Shown in pieces: positions 22,815 through 35,139 of a stretch of DNA of 64,000 bases. The DNA is taken from positions 61,471,371 through 61,535,370 of the forward strand of contig CM054060.1 in NCBI GenBank assembly GCA_028641055.1, written 5' to 3'. The notes beneath the pieces are model-generated. The model was given only the letters and a program-made list of their open reading frames with translations, ran no database searches and was not told the DNA's origin. Position 1 is the stretch's first letter; the number at the start of each line of letters is the position of its first letter. Source of the DNA: Alopecurus myosuroides. Taxonomy: Eukaryota; Streptophyta; Magnoliopsida; Poales; Poaceae. The position numbers and the translations under genes were made by a program.

Positions 22815-24866
22815 TGATGCGCATGATACACACGTTCGTTGGGAGACCCCAAGAGGAAGGTATGAACAACATAGTAGAAAGTTTCCCTCAGAAAGAAACC
22901 AATGTTGAATCGACCAGTAGGAGGAAGGAGTAACTTCAGAAGGTTGAAGCAGTTGAGATGGCAGGACGCACTACCGGTTCAAAATCAACGTGGAACCTGC
23001 ACAACACAATCAAATCACTTTTCCCCAACGAAGCAGTGAGGTTGACAATCTCACCGGTTTTGCTGAACACAAAGAGGTTAAATGTATGGTGTGGAAAACA
23101 GTAGGAACAGTGTGAGAGCAGTATCAAAGCACTAGATGTTTATCAGTATGAGGAAAAAGGACCGGGGTCCACAGTTCACTAGTGGTGTCTCTCCGTGAAA
23201 GATAAATAACATGTGTGGTGAACAAATTACAGTTGGGCAATTGACAGAAATGGAGGTTGCACCGTAGTGCATATGCAAGACATAAAGATTACTATGTGAT
23301 TCATGCGGGCATTACAACAAGATACATAGACCGTTATCCACTTGCATCTATGACTAATAATCCACCCTCCGAATATCATATGACAAAACATTGGGTATTA
23401 AGTTGCAAACAACAGATAATTGCAGTAAGCAAAGTGTGTAATGTAAACAATAACATCATCCTTAGACAAAGCATTGTTATTTTCTCCCTACAAACATAGA
23501 ATTCAACATTCATCGGATCCCAACAAACACAACACGTAGCATTACATAAAGATGATCTTGATCATGTTAGACAGCTTACAAGATCTAAACTCAGGCCGAG
23601 CATAAAACCCGTTACCCGAAACCCGAATCCGATTTACCCGAACCCGAATTGCCCTTACCCGAAAATCCCGAACGTTGAATCGGGAAACAGTTTTGAAAAC
23701 CCGAAATTCTTAAAGAAATGTCGGGTTATAATCTAGGGAATCCGACATTCCTGAATAACCCGAAGTACTCCGTAGACATGCACGCGCAGGAGGCCCAGAT
23801 TAAAACTTTCCCGGAGGCCCAAGTCCATTACCGTCCTCTCACCTAGGTTTTCTAGGCTGAGTCGCTCTCTCCCCAATCCCTCGATCCCATCCGATCACCA
23901 CGTCCGCACTCCCCTCGCTCTCCCACTCCCAGCCGCCAGGGCGCCAGGCAACCGCGAGTCCGCGACGCCCGCTGCTAGTTCGTGACGGCGCCCATCCGTC
24001 GTCCTCCCGACTCCCATCCGCTCACCTTGTCCCGGCTCCACCTCGATGTCCCACTCCCCGAGTCCTAGCCATCACCGCGGCGTGGATCCTCCCTTGCCGT
24101 GTCGCTTCCCCGCGCCCCCGCCTGAATTGGTCGCTGGCCACGGGCCCACGGCGGCGCCCGAGCCAGAGTCAAAGCGACGACAACGCACGGCTGCTTACCT
24201 GCTCCTCCCAACGTTGCAGTGCAGGAATGCACATCGACGGGACCCGAGCGGTGGTGCACTCTACTGCAACAGCGATAGGTGACGCGCGGACGGCAACATT
24301 TGTTCCTATGTTGTTAGTGTGTAATTAAAGTCCGAAATCTGCCAAAAATCTCCAGAAACGCTACAAATGTGTTGTGAAAATTTACATTTTTGCTGTGATT
24401 TTTGTCACCTGTGTATATTTCAGGTATTTCGAGATTACCCGAACCCGAAGTGTCGGGTACCCGAACTACCAGGTAGTATATTTTCCTCTATAAATTCGGG
24501 AATCACTTTTCGAAACCCGAATTAATTTTAACCCGAAAAACCCGACCTGATTTTTTGGGTAAACCCGAAAACCCGGCCTGAATCTAAACATGAGGTACAA
24601 AGTGGAGAGAACAACCATCTAGCTATTGCTATGGACCCGTAGTCCGAGGATGAACTACTCACACATTACTTTGAAGGAGGGCATTGTGGGGTAGACCCCT
24701 CCGGTGATGATTTCCCCCTCCGGTAGATTGCCCGGGAGAGCTCCAGAACCCTCCCGATCTCGAGATGACGGTGACGGTGGCCTCGGGTGTTTCTCGGGTA
24801 AAAGTGGTATATATTTAGGGTTTTTGCCTCAGGGGGAATAAATAGGCGAAAGGGCAGAGGCGGTGG
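22815..24866 (-). mobile_element. 3' LTR of a minus-strand Gypsy element, truncated, with hAT insertion
   Basis: The left end TGATGCGCATGATACACACG matches the 5' LTR end at 26709 (TGATGCATGTGATCACACG), and the following 700 bp align closely. After the hAT element the match to the 5' LTR continues (atgaggtacaaagtgg, then a promoter-like region with GGTATATATTTAGGG) until about 24866. There the LTR outer part and its TGATACGTC start are missing and internal sequence follows directly, so a deletion joined them. Confidence 0.75.
23591..24581. mobile_element. Non-autonomous hAT element (991 bp)
   Basis: The ends TCAGGCCG and CGGCCTGA are inverted, and the flanks carry an 8-bp duplication ATCTAAAC (23583-23590, 24582-24589), the hAT hallmark. 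Both ends hold many short ACCCGAA repeats (about 23605-23765 and 24430-24575), in the place where hAT transposases bind. The middle (23850-24290) is GC-rich and looks like a captured gene segment, but I see no transposase and no convincing ORF. Confidence 0.88.
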
Positions 24867-25766
24867 AGGCAACAACTTAGAATTTCATATGATGTGACCG
24901 AATAAAAATATAGTTTCACTAGAAGTGACCTCATAAATTGTTGATGAAGAAGGGAATGCCTTGGGAATCCCCAAGCTTGGATGCTTGAGTCTTCGTAGAA
25001 TTTGCTGGGATGAACCACGGGGGCATCCCAAGATTTGACCTTGCACTCTTCTCGATCACATATATCACCCTCTTCTCTTCACCCTTGAAAACATCCTTCA
25101 CACCACACTCAAAGAGTAATTCGCATTAGAGGGTTAGTGCAACAATCTAAAATCCATGGGTTATGTATGGGCACAAGTGTTATTGATACATTTAAACATT
25201 ATCTACAACCACTGATGTTTCGTGAAGCAGAGAAATCCACTTGAGATTGTAAAAGAGCAAATGGAAGAAAAATGGCAGAATCTTTCAAAACAAGAATAGT
25301 CCGTAAAGACGAATTTTTCGGGGAACTTATATTGCTCAAATAAAAAAAAACTTAAAGAAGAAAAAGGTGCGGAATTAGCTGAGGAATAAGCAAAAAAAAA
25401 TCAGGTCATTCTAATCTTTCTGGATGTTTCACGATTTTTTACGGTGGACAGCAGAAATTTGTTTTCTACGCAGAAATCCCAAAACCAACTCCAACTTTCG
25501 TCAGAAACTTTACTTGGCACAACTAATACATGAAAATAAATATACAAAGGAGTTGATACATAAGTATACATCCACTTGACTCAAATAAAATAGAAACAAA
25601 CAAAGCAAAAATAAAATCATGGGTTATCTCCCAAGAAGTGCTTTTCTTTAACGCCTTTTAGCTAGGCCGAGAAAAGTGGATTCAAGTATTTTCAAGTGAA
25701 GAAGCATCCAAATTGTTACGAGGCTTGCGTTTACCTTTCTTACCCTTATTATTGCTTTTAGGGAAA

Positions 25767-26066
25767 TTATGGTGCACATAGTTTCGGAGAAAAAGTCATG
25801 GTACCTTTTCCCATATCAATAGTTGCTCCTAAGAGCTTCGGCAGAGATTGCCCTTCTCCTACACATTCAATAATAAGATAATCGGTGGATACCATTCTCC
25901 CCAGTATTTTTGTAAATATTCCCTCAGCTATCCCAATGGGAAATATAGTAGCGTTATTAGTTAGGCGTATTTCTTCTCCTCCCTCAGAAACTCTCCAAGT
26001 ATTCAAAGATTCATAAATTTCTTTAGGCATAAGAAAAAATTCAGACATAATATAAAGTTTCACCAT
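25767..26066 (-). pseudogene. Gypsy protease-region fragment
   Basis: The frame reads LMPKEIYESLN, then IRLTNNATIFPIGIAEGIF, GRMVSTDYLIIECVGEGQ, LLGATIDMGKGTMTF. This is the order seen in plant Gypsy retropepsin regions, from just after the catalytic Asp to the end of the domain. The catalytic DLGAS-like motif itself is not in the frame. The stretch cannot be functional alone. Confidence 0.6.
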
Positions 26067-26679
26067 TAATAGTAACCTTCACATTAGGGATTATATTTGA
26101 GGCTTCAGAGTTTATTGGGACATGATCAAGGTGTTCACGAATCTGATTATGTCCTTCCTTTAAATAAGAAACACTTGAATCTTGAGTATTCAATCCAGCA
26201 TAAATACTTGCAAAGGCCTTATCAGAGCTACTAGGTGAATTGTAGGTTGCAATTAATTTTTTATGGCATTAAATTCTTGATCTCCCTCACAAAAAGAAAG
26301 TATCCTCCTACCACAGTATCCAAAGCACATCTATAGTAAAGAACACGACCAAGGTAAAAGCTACGCACAAACATGATTAGAGTCATTTTAGGTTCAGTTT
26401 TGCAATAGGAATAAAAAGCTCTAGACCAAGCTTTCTTGAAACTCTCATCATTCCCTTATTTGAAAGTAAAAAATCATTTCCTCATGTGACATGGTAACAG
26501 GAATAGGTGTACTCATTTTAGCAAGATTAAAAATAGAATAAGAACTACAGCTAGAATAAGAACTCATTTTTGTGTTTTTATATAGAGAAGAAAACAAGAT
26601 AAAATAAAATAAACTAAGCAAAACTAAAACAAAGTAAAGAGATTGGAAGTGAGAGACTCCCCTTGCAGAAATTCTCTTC

Positions 26680-26699
26680 CTCCCCGGCAACGGCGCCAG
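26680..26699 (-). other. Primer-binding site of the minus-strand Gypsy element
   Basis: On the minus strand the 5' LTR end CATCA is followed after 10 nt by TGGCGCCGTTGCCGGGGA, a tRNA 3'-end complement common in Triticeae Gypsy elements. This fixes the orientation and the inner edge of the 5' LTR at 26709. Confidence 0.7.
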
Positions 26700-27347
26700 A
26701 AAAGTGCTTGATGCATGTGATCACACGTTCATTGGGAGACCCCAAGAGGAAGATATGAAGAATGCAGCGACAAGTATCCCTCAGAAAGAAACCAAGGTTG
26801 AATCGACCAGTAGGAGGAAGGAGTAACTTCAGAAGGTTGATGCAGCTGAGATGGCAGGGCGCACTACTGATTCAACAGCAACGTGGAACCTGCACAACAC
26901 AATCAAATCACTATGCCCCAACGAATCAGTGAGGTTGTCAATCTCACCGGTTTTGCTGAACACAAAGAGGTTAAACGTATGGTGTGGAAAACGGTATGAA
27001 AACAGTAGCAGCAGTATGAGAGCAGTGGAAACAGTGGTTGTATTATCAGTATGAGGAAAATGGACCGGGGTCCACGGTTCACTAGTGGTGTCTCTCCCTG
27101 AAAGATAAGTAACATATGTGGTGAACAAGTTACAGCTGTGCAATTGACAGAAATGAAGGTTGCACCGTAGTGCATATGCAAGACATAAAGATAACTATGT
27201 GATTCATGCGGGCGTTACAACAAGATACATAGACCGTCATCCAACTGCATCTATGACTAATAATCCACCTTCTGAATATCATCCGAACAAACGTTGGGTA
27301 TTAAGTTGCAAGCAACAGATAATTGCATTAAGAAAAGTGTGTAATGT

Positions 27348-30300
27348 TGTAACACCTGGGGTGTTCCCCCTTAGTAGAATTGGTTGTTTTTCTTTTTGCA
27401 TTGCATCACATGCATCATATGCATTGCACCATGTTTTCACCACAACTGAAAAATTCAAAAACAATTAAAACTTTCACACATGTCTAAAATTCCAATTGAA
27501 AGTTGCAAAGTAAACCACTCAATTGTTTTTCAAAAAGTTTCAAGTTGAATCTATTTAAATTGCCTGCTAAATAAAAATTTCCCTTTTGTTAAAAACCCTA
27601 ATGGCAAATTAAATTTCAAATCAATTCCTTCTTAATGGGCATGTTTCCAATTGTGGTTTAAACATTAAATTCTTGCAAACAATTAAAAATTCAATAAATG
27701 TTTTCATAATTGTTTGAGTTAGTGGAATAAAATTGTTTAAAATTCAATCTTTATGAAATACTATGGAAATTCAAATAACAACTTAAAAACTCAAATAAAT
27801 ATTTCAAATCTTTGGACTTAATGTTCACAATTGCCTTGATTTGCTGTTTGCAAATTAATAAAACATTTCATATAAAATAAAAACCCCCCAAACCCTATTT
27901 CTATCTCTCTCTCTCTTTCATCCTTTACAAAAAAAAAGAGAAAAGGAAAAAAATCAAAAGAAAAGGAGACAGGCCAGCCCCAGCCCTTTTCCCCTCTTCC
28001 CCAGCCCACCTAGTGGCCCAGCACCCCCTCTGCTCCTACTTTTGGCCCGATACCCCTTCGCTGCGAGGAGAGCTTCGTCTCCGTTGTCGTCAGCGTAGTA
28101 CGACTGCATCGCCACCGCTTGATCATCGCCTCCCCCTCCCGATTGCCTGCCGTACCGAGCTCACGGCTCCATAAAAACAACCACCATCCCCCTCTGCTCG
28201 CCCTAGAACCTCCCATCTCCCAGCTAGCGCCGCCAATTTCTCCTCTCCCTTCCACCTCCCCTCTGCTTTTTCTGAACCCCGACAACCACCGAGCGAGCGC
28301 CGTCAGAAACCCCCTCCACCGTCGCCTCCTAGGGCCGTCTATCACCGTGCCGTGATGGGGAATGGATCCACCAGGGCCCGGGCTTCCTCCTCGTGTCCAG
28401 GGAGGGACACGAGACGCACTCGATCGCCGTCCCGCTTCCGCGACGTCGCCGTCGCCAACCTCTGTCAGGCACCGCCTCCTCCTCCCTCCGTTCCCCTCGG
28501 TGAGCAGCCATCTCACCCGCCACCTTGCCCTCTCTGCTTCACCGTCACTACCGCACGCACGACGCACACCTGCAAGCACCCCCACGCGCTCGAGTCTAGC
28601 AGCAGCTCGAGATCGCTGACTATCGTCGTCGGACCGCAGTTCGTCTGCAGTTTCGTCAGTTGGCGCAAGGCTTGGCCTTTGTCTGAAAAACAAACACTGC
28701 TGTATCTGAACAAAACAGCGACAGTGCAGTGGTACTGCTCCCTCTGCGCGCTAGCCGAGTCCCGGGTTCGATCCCCGGGGAGGGAATAAAAACCCACTTT
28801 TTGTCAATTGCGCGCGCAGGGGCAGGGCCCACTGGTCATTGGCCCTGCTGCCACCAAGCTGCGCACACACGCCCACGTGGCCGCCACGGAGGCACGGGCC
28901 CGCACTGCAGAGGCCCAGGCTAGGGTGCCCTGGGTGAAAAACGCCCCATGGGCCCATCTGCATACCTTTTCTTTCTTTTTAGGTCCCTGTAAATCACAAC
29001 TAAGTCCCTGAACTTCAAACACACATAGAAATTGCAAATAAACTCCAAATTGAAAATGTAAAATATGTTTTTCAGTCAAAATTCAATGTACTTTCTGTTT
29101 ATCAACTTTGTTTTGCAATTTGGGCAATTAAAATTAAGGTTATTTAATAATCCTTAAAAATGACAAACTAAATGGCATAATTAATAACTTTCAAATGGTT
29201 GCTCCAAATTAAATACTCAAAACATGTTTTCCAAACCAAATTCACTTCTCTACCTGTTTAAGTCAGTTTATTTCTGTTTTGAACATTTCAGATTGTTTCA
29301 AAATTCAAATTCAAACAATTCATTTAAAATTTGATTAATTGCATAACTATTTCAAACTTGATTCAAATCACACAAATAAAATATGTTTTCCATGCCATTT
29401 TGAACCACCTTTTCAAATATAATTTTTGTTTCATGTTTTGGATAATTAAAATTGCTTGAATAATTTAAACCTTGTTTAAATCATTTAAATTTGCTAAATT
29501 CATAACTTGCTCAAATTAAATTATTTTTGAACTTATAAAATATGTTTTCAAACCAGAAAAACATAACCTTTTCAAATATGAATTTGAATTTATGTTTTGA
29601 AAAAATAAAATTCAAATAATATTCAAACTTGAATTAAATTCAATTAAAACTTGTTTAATCTTGTTTAATTCATAATTAAATCATTGTAATTCCTTTTTCA
29701 ATAATTGAAACATGTAATCCACCTAAAATTTTGTGTTCTAATCAAATATGAACTTTGTGATCTGTTTTGAACAATTTAAATTGGTGAAAACAACAATTGC
29801 TTGTGTAACACCTTTAAGGAACCAAAATTCCAACACTTAATAAATAAAATTCCAACCTTGGTAAACCTTATTTCTAATTGTTTCTATTGTTGTTATTTTT
29901 CTGTTTTCATCATCCATGCATCATACTAAACCACTTTCACCTGTTGGTTAGTTGTAAAACAATTGTTTCAACCATAATTCATGGGCTTTTCATATGCAAC
30001 TCAAATTGCATATGGGTCCATTTAAACATGTTATCATGTCAACTAGTTTATTTTTATGCATCCATTAAATTGTCATGCATCCATATCTTGATCATGCTGG
30101 ATCTTTTGCCGTAGTAGTAATTGTTGCATCCGGTGTTTGTTCGAGGTTCGTTGCTTCTTCCCGGATAGGACGTTGAGATGATGTGAGCAACGACAAGTTC
30201 TGTGGATGTACCTCTACTTGCTGGATCTCAGGCAAGTATACTCACTTGCTGCCAAATGGCTGCCTTTCATCACTTGTTACTGATTCTTTCCGTTGTTCTT

Positions 30301-31822
30301 ATTCTAGCCTGTTGTTTCGATGCTTGTGTCTCGATCCTATTATATGTTTACCTTGCAGCCATGATATAGCCTTCCTTCCACTTCCTATTAACTGTTGTTT
30401 GTTTACCCTGTTGGCCCTCGTGTCGTAGTTGCATGCTTAGTGTTGTTTGCGCTCAAGTCTTGTTGTTCCTTTCATATCACCTGTTTAGTTGATAGCTGGG
30501 TTTCCATTCAATCAATAACATGTTAATGTTTTGGGTAATAATAATTTGATGATAAGGCACCGGCAGGAGGCCCGGCGTGGTTTTGAAGCCTGCTAGTGTC
30601 GACCCTAATTAGGAAAAGGGTCTTGTCTACTGATCCATGATGAGCGCACTAACCGCATGTGGGAAGCGAGTATGGGAGCCCCCCTCAATTTGATTCGATT
30701 CGCATCTCGTCCAAATCGCCACACTTAGTTCGGGCTTTCCATTTGATGCATGCATGTGCAGGTGCGAACCCTTGGCGCCAGGGTGGAACTTTTGTAGTCG
30801 GCATTTAGGGCGGCGTGGTCTTAGAGTGCTATGAGGGTCCCCTTTTCTTCGTGGGGCTCGATTAGCCGCGCACGCACAGCATGTGGTTCTTTGGGCTTGA
30901 TGCGAAGAAGAGTTGGGTTGTGTTGAGTACCTCGCTTGGTGGGTTGATCCCCCGTCTGGCGGGTTATTCTTACGTGTACGACCAAATTGGTGCATCCCTG
31001 CAGGGTTAAATCTTCTCGAGAAGCCGTGTTTTCCGCGGTTATGGTTGACTTGGTGAAAGTACTGGCTAACAAGTACTCAGAACAACTTACACCTAACTAA
31101 TGCTAATTTTGACTAGTAATAGTCTTATTGACACAATAAGTTGAACATCATTAATCCCACAGTGTGAGTTATCCTTGGGTTGCTTCCTTAGTAGGGGGTA
31201 ACATTGGATGGGTTTGTTTAGTGAGTAGTTGTAGTTGGTTACGATACGCTATCTTATCCCCCTCTTTTAGCCGGATGTTGTAGTGAGTCTCTGTAGTTGG
31301 TTAGTGCAGCCCGCTGCCGCTTATTTGCAATCATCCCTTCCTTTCCGTTGAACCCAAAGTATTTGTATCTTGTGATGACTGGCTACGCCGGTATCTTGTG
31401 AGTATGGTTTATCCACTTTCCAGTACTTAACCGTACTGGCCCACGAATCCTTTTTCGTGGCTGCATATTCAACATTGCAGTCAACAGGTTTGAAGTCTGA
31501 CGACGTTAGCTTGGGAATCCCTCCGGCTTGGCCTGGGCAGGGATTGGACGCTCTCGGTTATCTTTAGGACTCTTAGTCCAATTTGTATCTTGTCCGTAGA
31601 CGGACGATATGTTTTTTCTTCCGCTGTTATTTGGATCTTTGTATTGTATCAGTTGTATCCCTGACTCGTTTGAGTCATCTTGTATATATCTTTTTTGTTG
31701 TTGTTGTGGATCATTCGTGAACTGTTGTAATGTTATCACAAGTGGCAACCTGGAATCGGTTATTATGTGGACTTTGGCGGGAATGCTGAAATCTGCATAG
31801 TGCCCGATCTCGGGGCGTCACA
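27348..31822 (+). mobile_element. Solo long LTR (4475 bp), Sukkula/LARD-like
   Basis: The element starts TGTAACACCTGGGG and ends CGGGGCGTCACA, flanked by AATGT on both sides (27343-27347, 31823-31827). The empty site can be seen at 23441 in the other LTR of the host Gypsy element (gtgtgtaatgtaaacaata). Inside are an AT-rich start, a CpG-rich block (27960-28960), a long AT-rich block (28980-29900), and a tail (30100-31822) that recurs inverted at 59794. It has no coding region I can support. A single TG-CA unit of LTR type with a 5-bp duplication implies a solo LTR. Confidence 0.85.
28741..28790 (+). other. tRNA-like B-box block in the long LTR
   Basis: GCTAGCCGAG is followed by TCCCGGGTTCGATCCCCGGG, a T-arm-like stem with a B-box. 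It lies about 1.4 kb from the LTR start, the same place as the block at 1-70 in the other copy. No full tRNA fold is apparent. Confidence 0.4.
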
Positions 31823-32773
31823 AATGTAAACAATAACATCATCCTTAGATAAAGCATTGTTGTTTTCTGCCTAACGGCAATAGCACATCCTCAATCCGTC
31901 ACATTTCTGTCACTCGAGCACATATGCAAAGGAGGCATGAACTCTCTATCGAGCATAAATACTCCCTCTTGGAGTTACTAGCATCTGCTAATAATGGAGA
32001 GCCTGCAAGATCATAAATAACATATACATGAAGATAACATGATAGATTTATAATCAGAAGACATATCATTCAACATTCATTAGTTCTCAGCAAACACAAC
32101 ATGTAGCATTACATAAATATGATCTCGATCATGTGAGGCAGCTCACGAGATCTAAACATGAGGCATAAAGTGTAGGAGACAACCATCTAGCTACTGATAT
32201 GGACCTGTAGTCCATGGATGAACTACTCACGCATCACTTTGGAGGAGGGCATGGTAGTGTAGACCCCTCCGGTGATGAATTCCCCTCCCGGCAAGGTGTC
32301 GGGGAGAGCTCCAGAACCCTCCTCGATCTCGGGATGACGATGACGGCGGCCTCGGGTGTTTCTCGGGAAAAGTGGTATATATCTAGGGTTTATATGTCGG
32401 GGGGTTATATAGGCAAAAGAGCGATGGCAGAGGGCACCTGGGGGGCCCAGACCACCCCCAGGCGCGGCCAGGGGGCACCGCCCTATGGTGTAGCCCTCCT
32501 GTGGGCCCTCTCCAGGTCTCTTCGGGACTCCGTGGAACCTTTGGGAATTCTAAGACTTCCGGGCTTCGGATTTTCCAATTCCGAGAATATTTCCAGAACA
32601 ACTTTTTTGAAACTAAAAACAATAGAAAACAGGGAACTGGCTCTGTGGCATCTTGTCAATAGGTTAGTCCCGGAAATCGATAACAATGACATAAAGAGTA
32701 TAGCAAACATGTGGGAAATAACATGAAAACAAAATGAAAAATGAGAAATCAAGGATACATTTATGACGTATCA

Positions 32774-33344
32774 AAGAGCGTCAGCCAATTGGGGATGGCT
32801 TGCTTTGGCCCCGCATCGTGAGGATCTTCCTAGCTTAAACACGGGAGAATGAAACAGCCCAAACGTTGTCATGTAGGTCCTAATTAAATTGGGGCCATCA
32901 ACAGTGAACCAGTGGTGTGTTTGGGAGGGTAGAATCAGACCGACCAACCAGGGATAGTTAGTGATGGACGGAATGGATCAGTTTGGACGCCCAATCCAAC
33001 GGCATACATGGCAAGTGGCCTGAGAAGAGACCCAACTTGAGGAAGTATGTAATATTTATATTTGCGCTATAGTGATAATCCTTTCTATATATTACCTTCC
33101 TTGCGCAATTATATTCTTTTAAATTGTTGTTATTGCACTTGTTATGGGTTTAAAAAATATAGGGGGAGTGTTGAACTATTGATCCTTATTGATGTGTACC
33201 ATTGTATTCAAATGGAATGATTTTTATTTGGTGCACACATCAAGGGGGAGCCCATCTATATTTTCTAAACTCATTGTTAGCTTCATTAGCTCAATTATTA
33301 TTGCAAGTACTTATGTTGTCATCAAGCACCAAAAAGGGGGAGAC
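32774..33344 (+). mobile_element. SIRE-type Copia element C, 3' internal end
   Basis: Non-coding spacer with several polypurine tracts: ATAGGGGGAGTG (about 33163), CAAGGGGGAGCC (about 33240) and CAAAAAGGGGGAGAC just before the LTR. Repeated tracts of this kind are usual upstream of SIRE-type 3' LTRs. The pol and accessory ORF are missing; the left edge is the Gypsy LTR at 32773. Confidence 0.6.
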
Positions 33345-34566
33345 TTAAAGAGCATATCTTTCCTAAATATGTTTTGTGTGTTTGATCACAACATTTGTAT
33401 AATTTAACCATGTGCTAATGTTGCTAGGAAATCTTAATATCTTTTATTGATGGTGGATATTTCCCAAAATGGGGAGAAAAGATCAAAGAATCAACAATAA
33501 GATGGTTGCAGAAAACTCTAGACCGGAGTCTTTGGTGTCCCATGTCGGAGTCTCCAGAATTAGGATTTATCACAAGGAAGGTCGAGCCGTGTCTCACACT
33601 GTACTAATTGTGGAGACTTGGCAGGGTCTCCATACTTTTTCGCAAAAGTCTCCGTCCTATCAGGGCCGGAGTCTCCGTACTCAGGATTTCTAAGTGTGAA
33701 GACATGTGTGTGTCGTACATCGTGTCCGGAAACTTGCCGGAGTCTTTGGACTTTCAGTGAAATTTCCGGCCCTGTGGAAATTACTCGGAGTCTTTGGAAG
33801 CCCGGAGTCTCCGGACTTTGGCCCGGAGTCTCCGATCTAAAATCTCTTTAACGACTCTAAATGGCTACATTTTGGGGAGAGGGTATAAATACCCTTCTCC
33901 TTCTTCGACCTTAGGTTATCTCGTCCAACACTGAATTCCACCATTAATTGAGCTCACCTACTTCAAGAGATCTCCCGATCCCTCCACCCAAACTTGTTGA
34001 TCTTCAGAGGATTGAAGGATAAGGCACCGATCTAAATCTTCACCAATCCGTTCTTCATTTCCCCCTCATTCACTTGAAGGATTTGTCTCTAGGGTTTCCT
34101 TGTGGAAAACCTAGACGTTACTCGCTCGTGTTTCTTGTAACAGATTCGTGGTGATTTTGGGAGCTCCCAATTCAAATGTGGGTGTGTGCTCCAAGCTCAT
34201 TATAAAGGCACCGGATTCCGCCTTGAAGGATTCCATTAGTGGAAGGTGAACTAGTCTTTTGTGGCGAGATTCATCGAGTGATGCCTTTGTGGCGAAACTC
34301 ACACCCCTCCAACGAGACGTACTCCCCTCAAAAGGAGGAACTCAAGAATACATCCTTGTATCCACGTGCTTCCACATTGGTTCTTTCTATCCTTTAGCTT
34401 TACTTTGTGCTTGTTTCTTACTTAGTGTAATCCTTGTCATATAGGTAAATACACCTTAGTTGCATATCTAGAGAATTTACCTTTGTCTCAAGCCTAAATC
34501 GAAACATTATTTAAATTTGGAGGAAACACCTATTCACCCCCTCTAGGTGCCCATACGATCCTTTCA
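33345..34566 (+). mobile_element. 3' LTR of SIRE-type Copia element C (about 1222 bp)
   Basis: It starts TTAAAGAGCATATC right after the polypurine tract (the usual TG is TT here) and ends GATCCTTTCA. Inside, 33520-33840 has repeated CCGGAGTCTCCGG palindromes and half-sites. A TATA-like GGTATAAATACCC follows at about 33883, with a CT-rich leader after it. No matching 5' LTR is present in the window. Confidence 0.7.
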
Positions 34567-34603
34567 GATTCAATGTAGTCATAGAAGAAATCTGAACAAT
34601 CGT

Positions 34604-35139
34604 TGTCGGATATATACCACTTAGGGGTATATCCGGCATTGGTCTAAAGAGCCGGATTACCCGGGTGGCCTGTTGGTAGTGGATCACAATCCATTGGGCG
34701 GCCTAGTAAGCTGATGCGAAGAGAAGAACCCGGACCATGGCCCAAAGTGGTGCGACTTGGAGAAGAAGACGGATTCCTTACTTTCCAAGTTAGATACTTT
34801 CCGTAGTCTTCTAGGTTTCCTTTCTGTAAGACCTAATCCGGCTATCTATATAAAGCCGGACGGGAGAGAAGAAAGACAACAGACAATTAGCTAGAAGCCA
34901 ACTCGCCGAGAAGTTCATCCTCGCCGAGTTAGCGAAACCCTACTCACATTGTACTTTGTATACTTCAGACTTCAGCCCTGATTTAGTGAGATTGTAGGAG
35001 TAGGAACGCTGCCTAGTTGCATTGTACCGAACCGGGGTAGACTTGGTGTTCTCGATTGTCGTATTACCACGTCCCCCCACGTCTCTACCAGTAGTCTCAT
35101 GGCACCCCCGTCTATGAACTCTACTACGATGTCTCGACA
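34604..35139 (+). repeat. Outer Gypsy 5' LTR (536 bp)
   Basis: TG...CA ends, with TATATAAAGCC at about 34851 as promoter box. An ATG at 35099 near its right end opens the gag frame. It differs from the 3' LTR by substitutions and small indels (for example near 34733 and 34900). Confidence 0.9.

Larger units (their letters stand above)
24867..26708 (-). mobile_element. Internal region remnant of the minus-strand Gypsy element
   Basis: Mostly non-coding internal sequence. Near the 3' LTR is a segment with tcccaagcttggatgcttga, seen next to LTRs of several Triticeae Gypsy elements. Only a protease-like fragment is recognisable (25767-26066). RT, RNase H and integrase are absent, so about 1.8 kb remains of a region normally several kb longer. 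Gag sequence should lie near 26200-26650, where only short broken frames are seen. Confidence 0.65.
26709..32773 (-). mobile_element. 5' LTR of the minus-strand Gypsy element, interrupted
   Basis: Read on the minus strand it starts TGATACGTCATAAATG at 32773 and ends CATCA at 26709. A 4475-bp solo LTR plus a 5-bp duplication splits it (27348-31827), so the LTR itself is about 1585 bp. A promoter-like stretch with TATATA boxes lies at 32370-32420. The flank beyond 32773 (AAGAG) does not match the flank beyond the other LTR (GACAC). Confidence 0.75.

Noticed and set aside
28010..28693. 227-codon minus-strand ORF in the CpG-rich part of the long LTR
   Set aside because: Low-complexity Arg/Ala/Gly/Ser composition, no conserved counterpart in the same place in the other two copies, no splice or promoter support.
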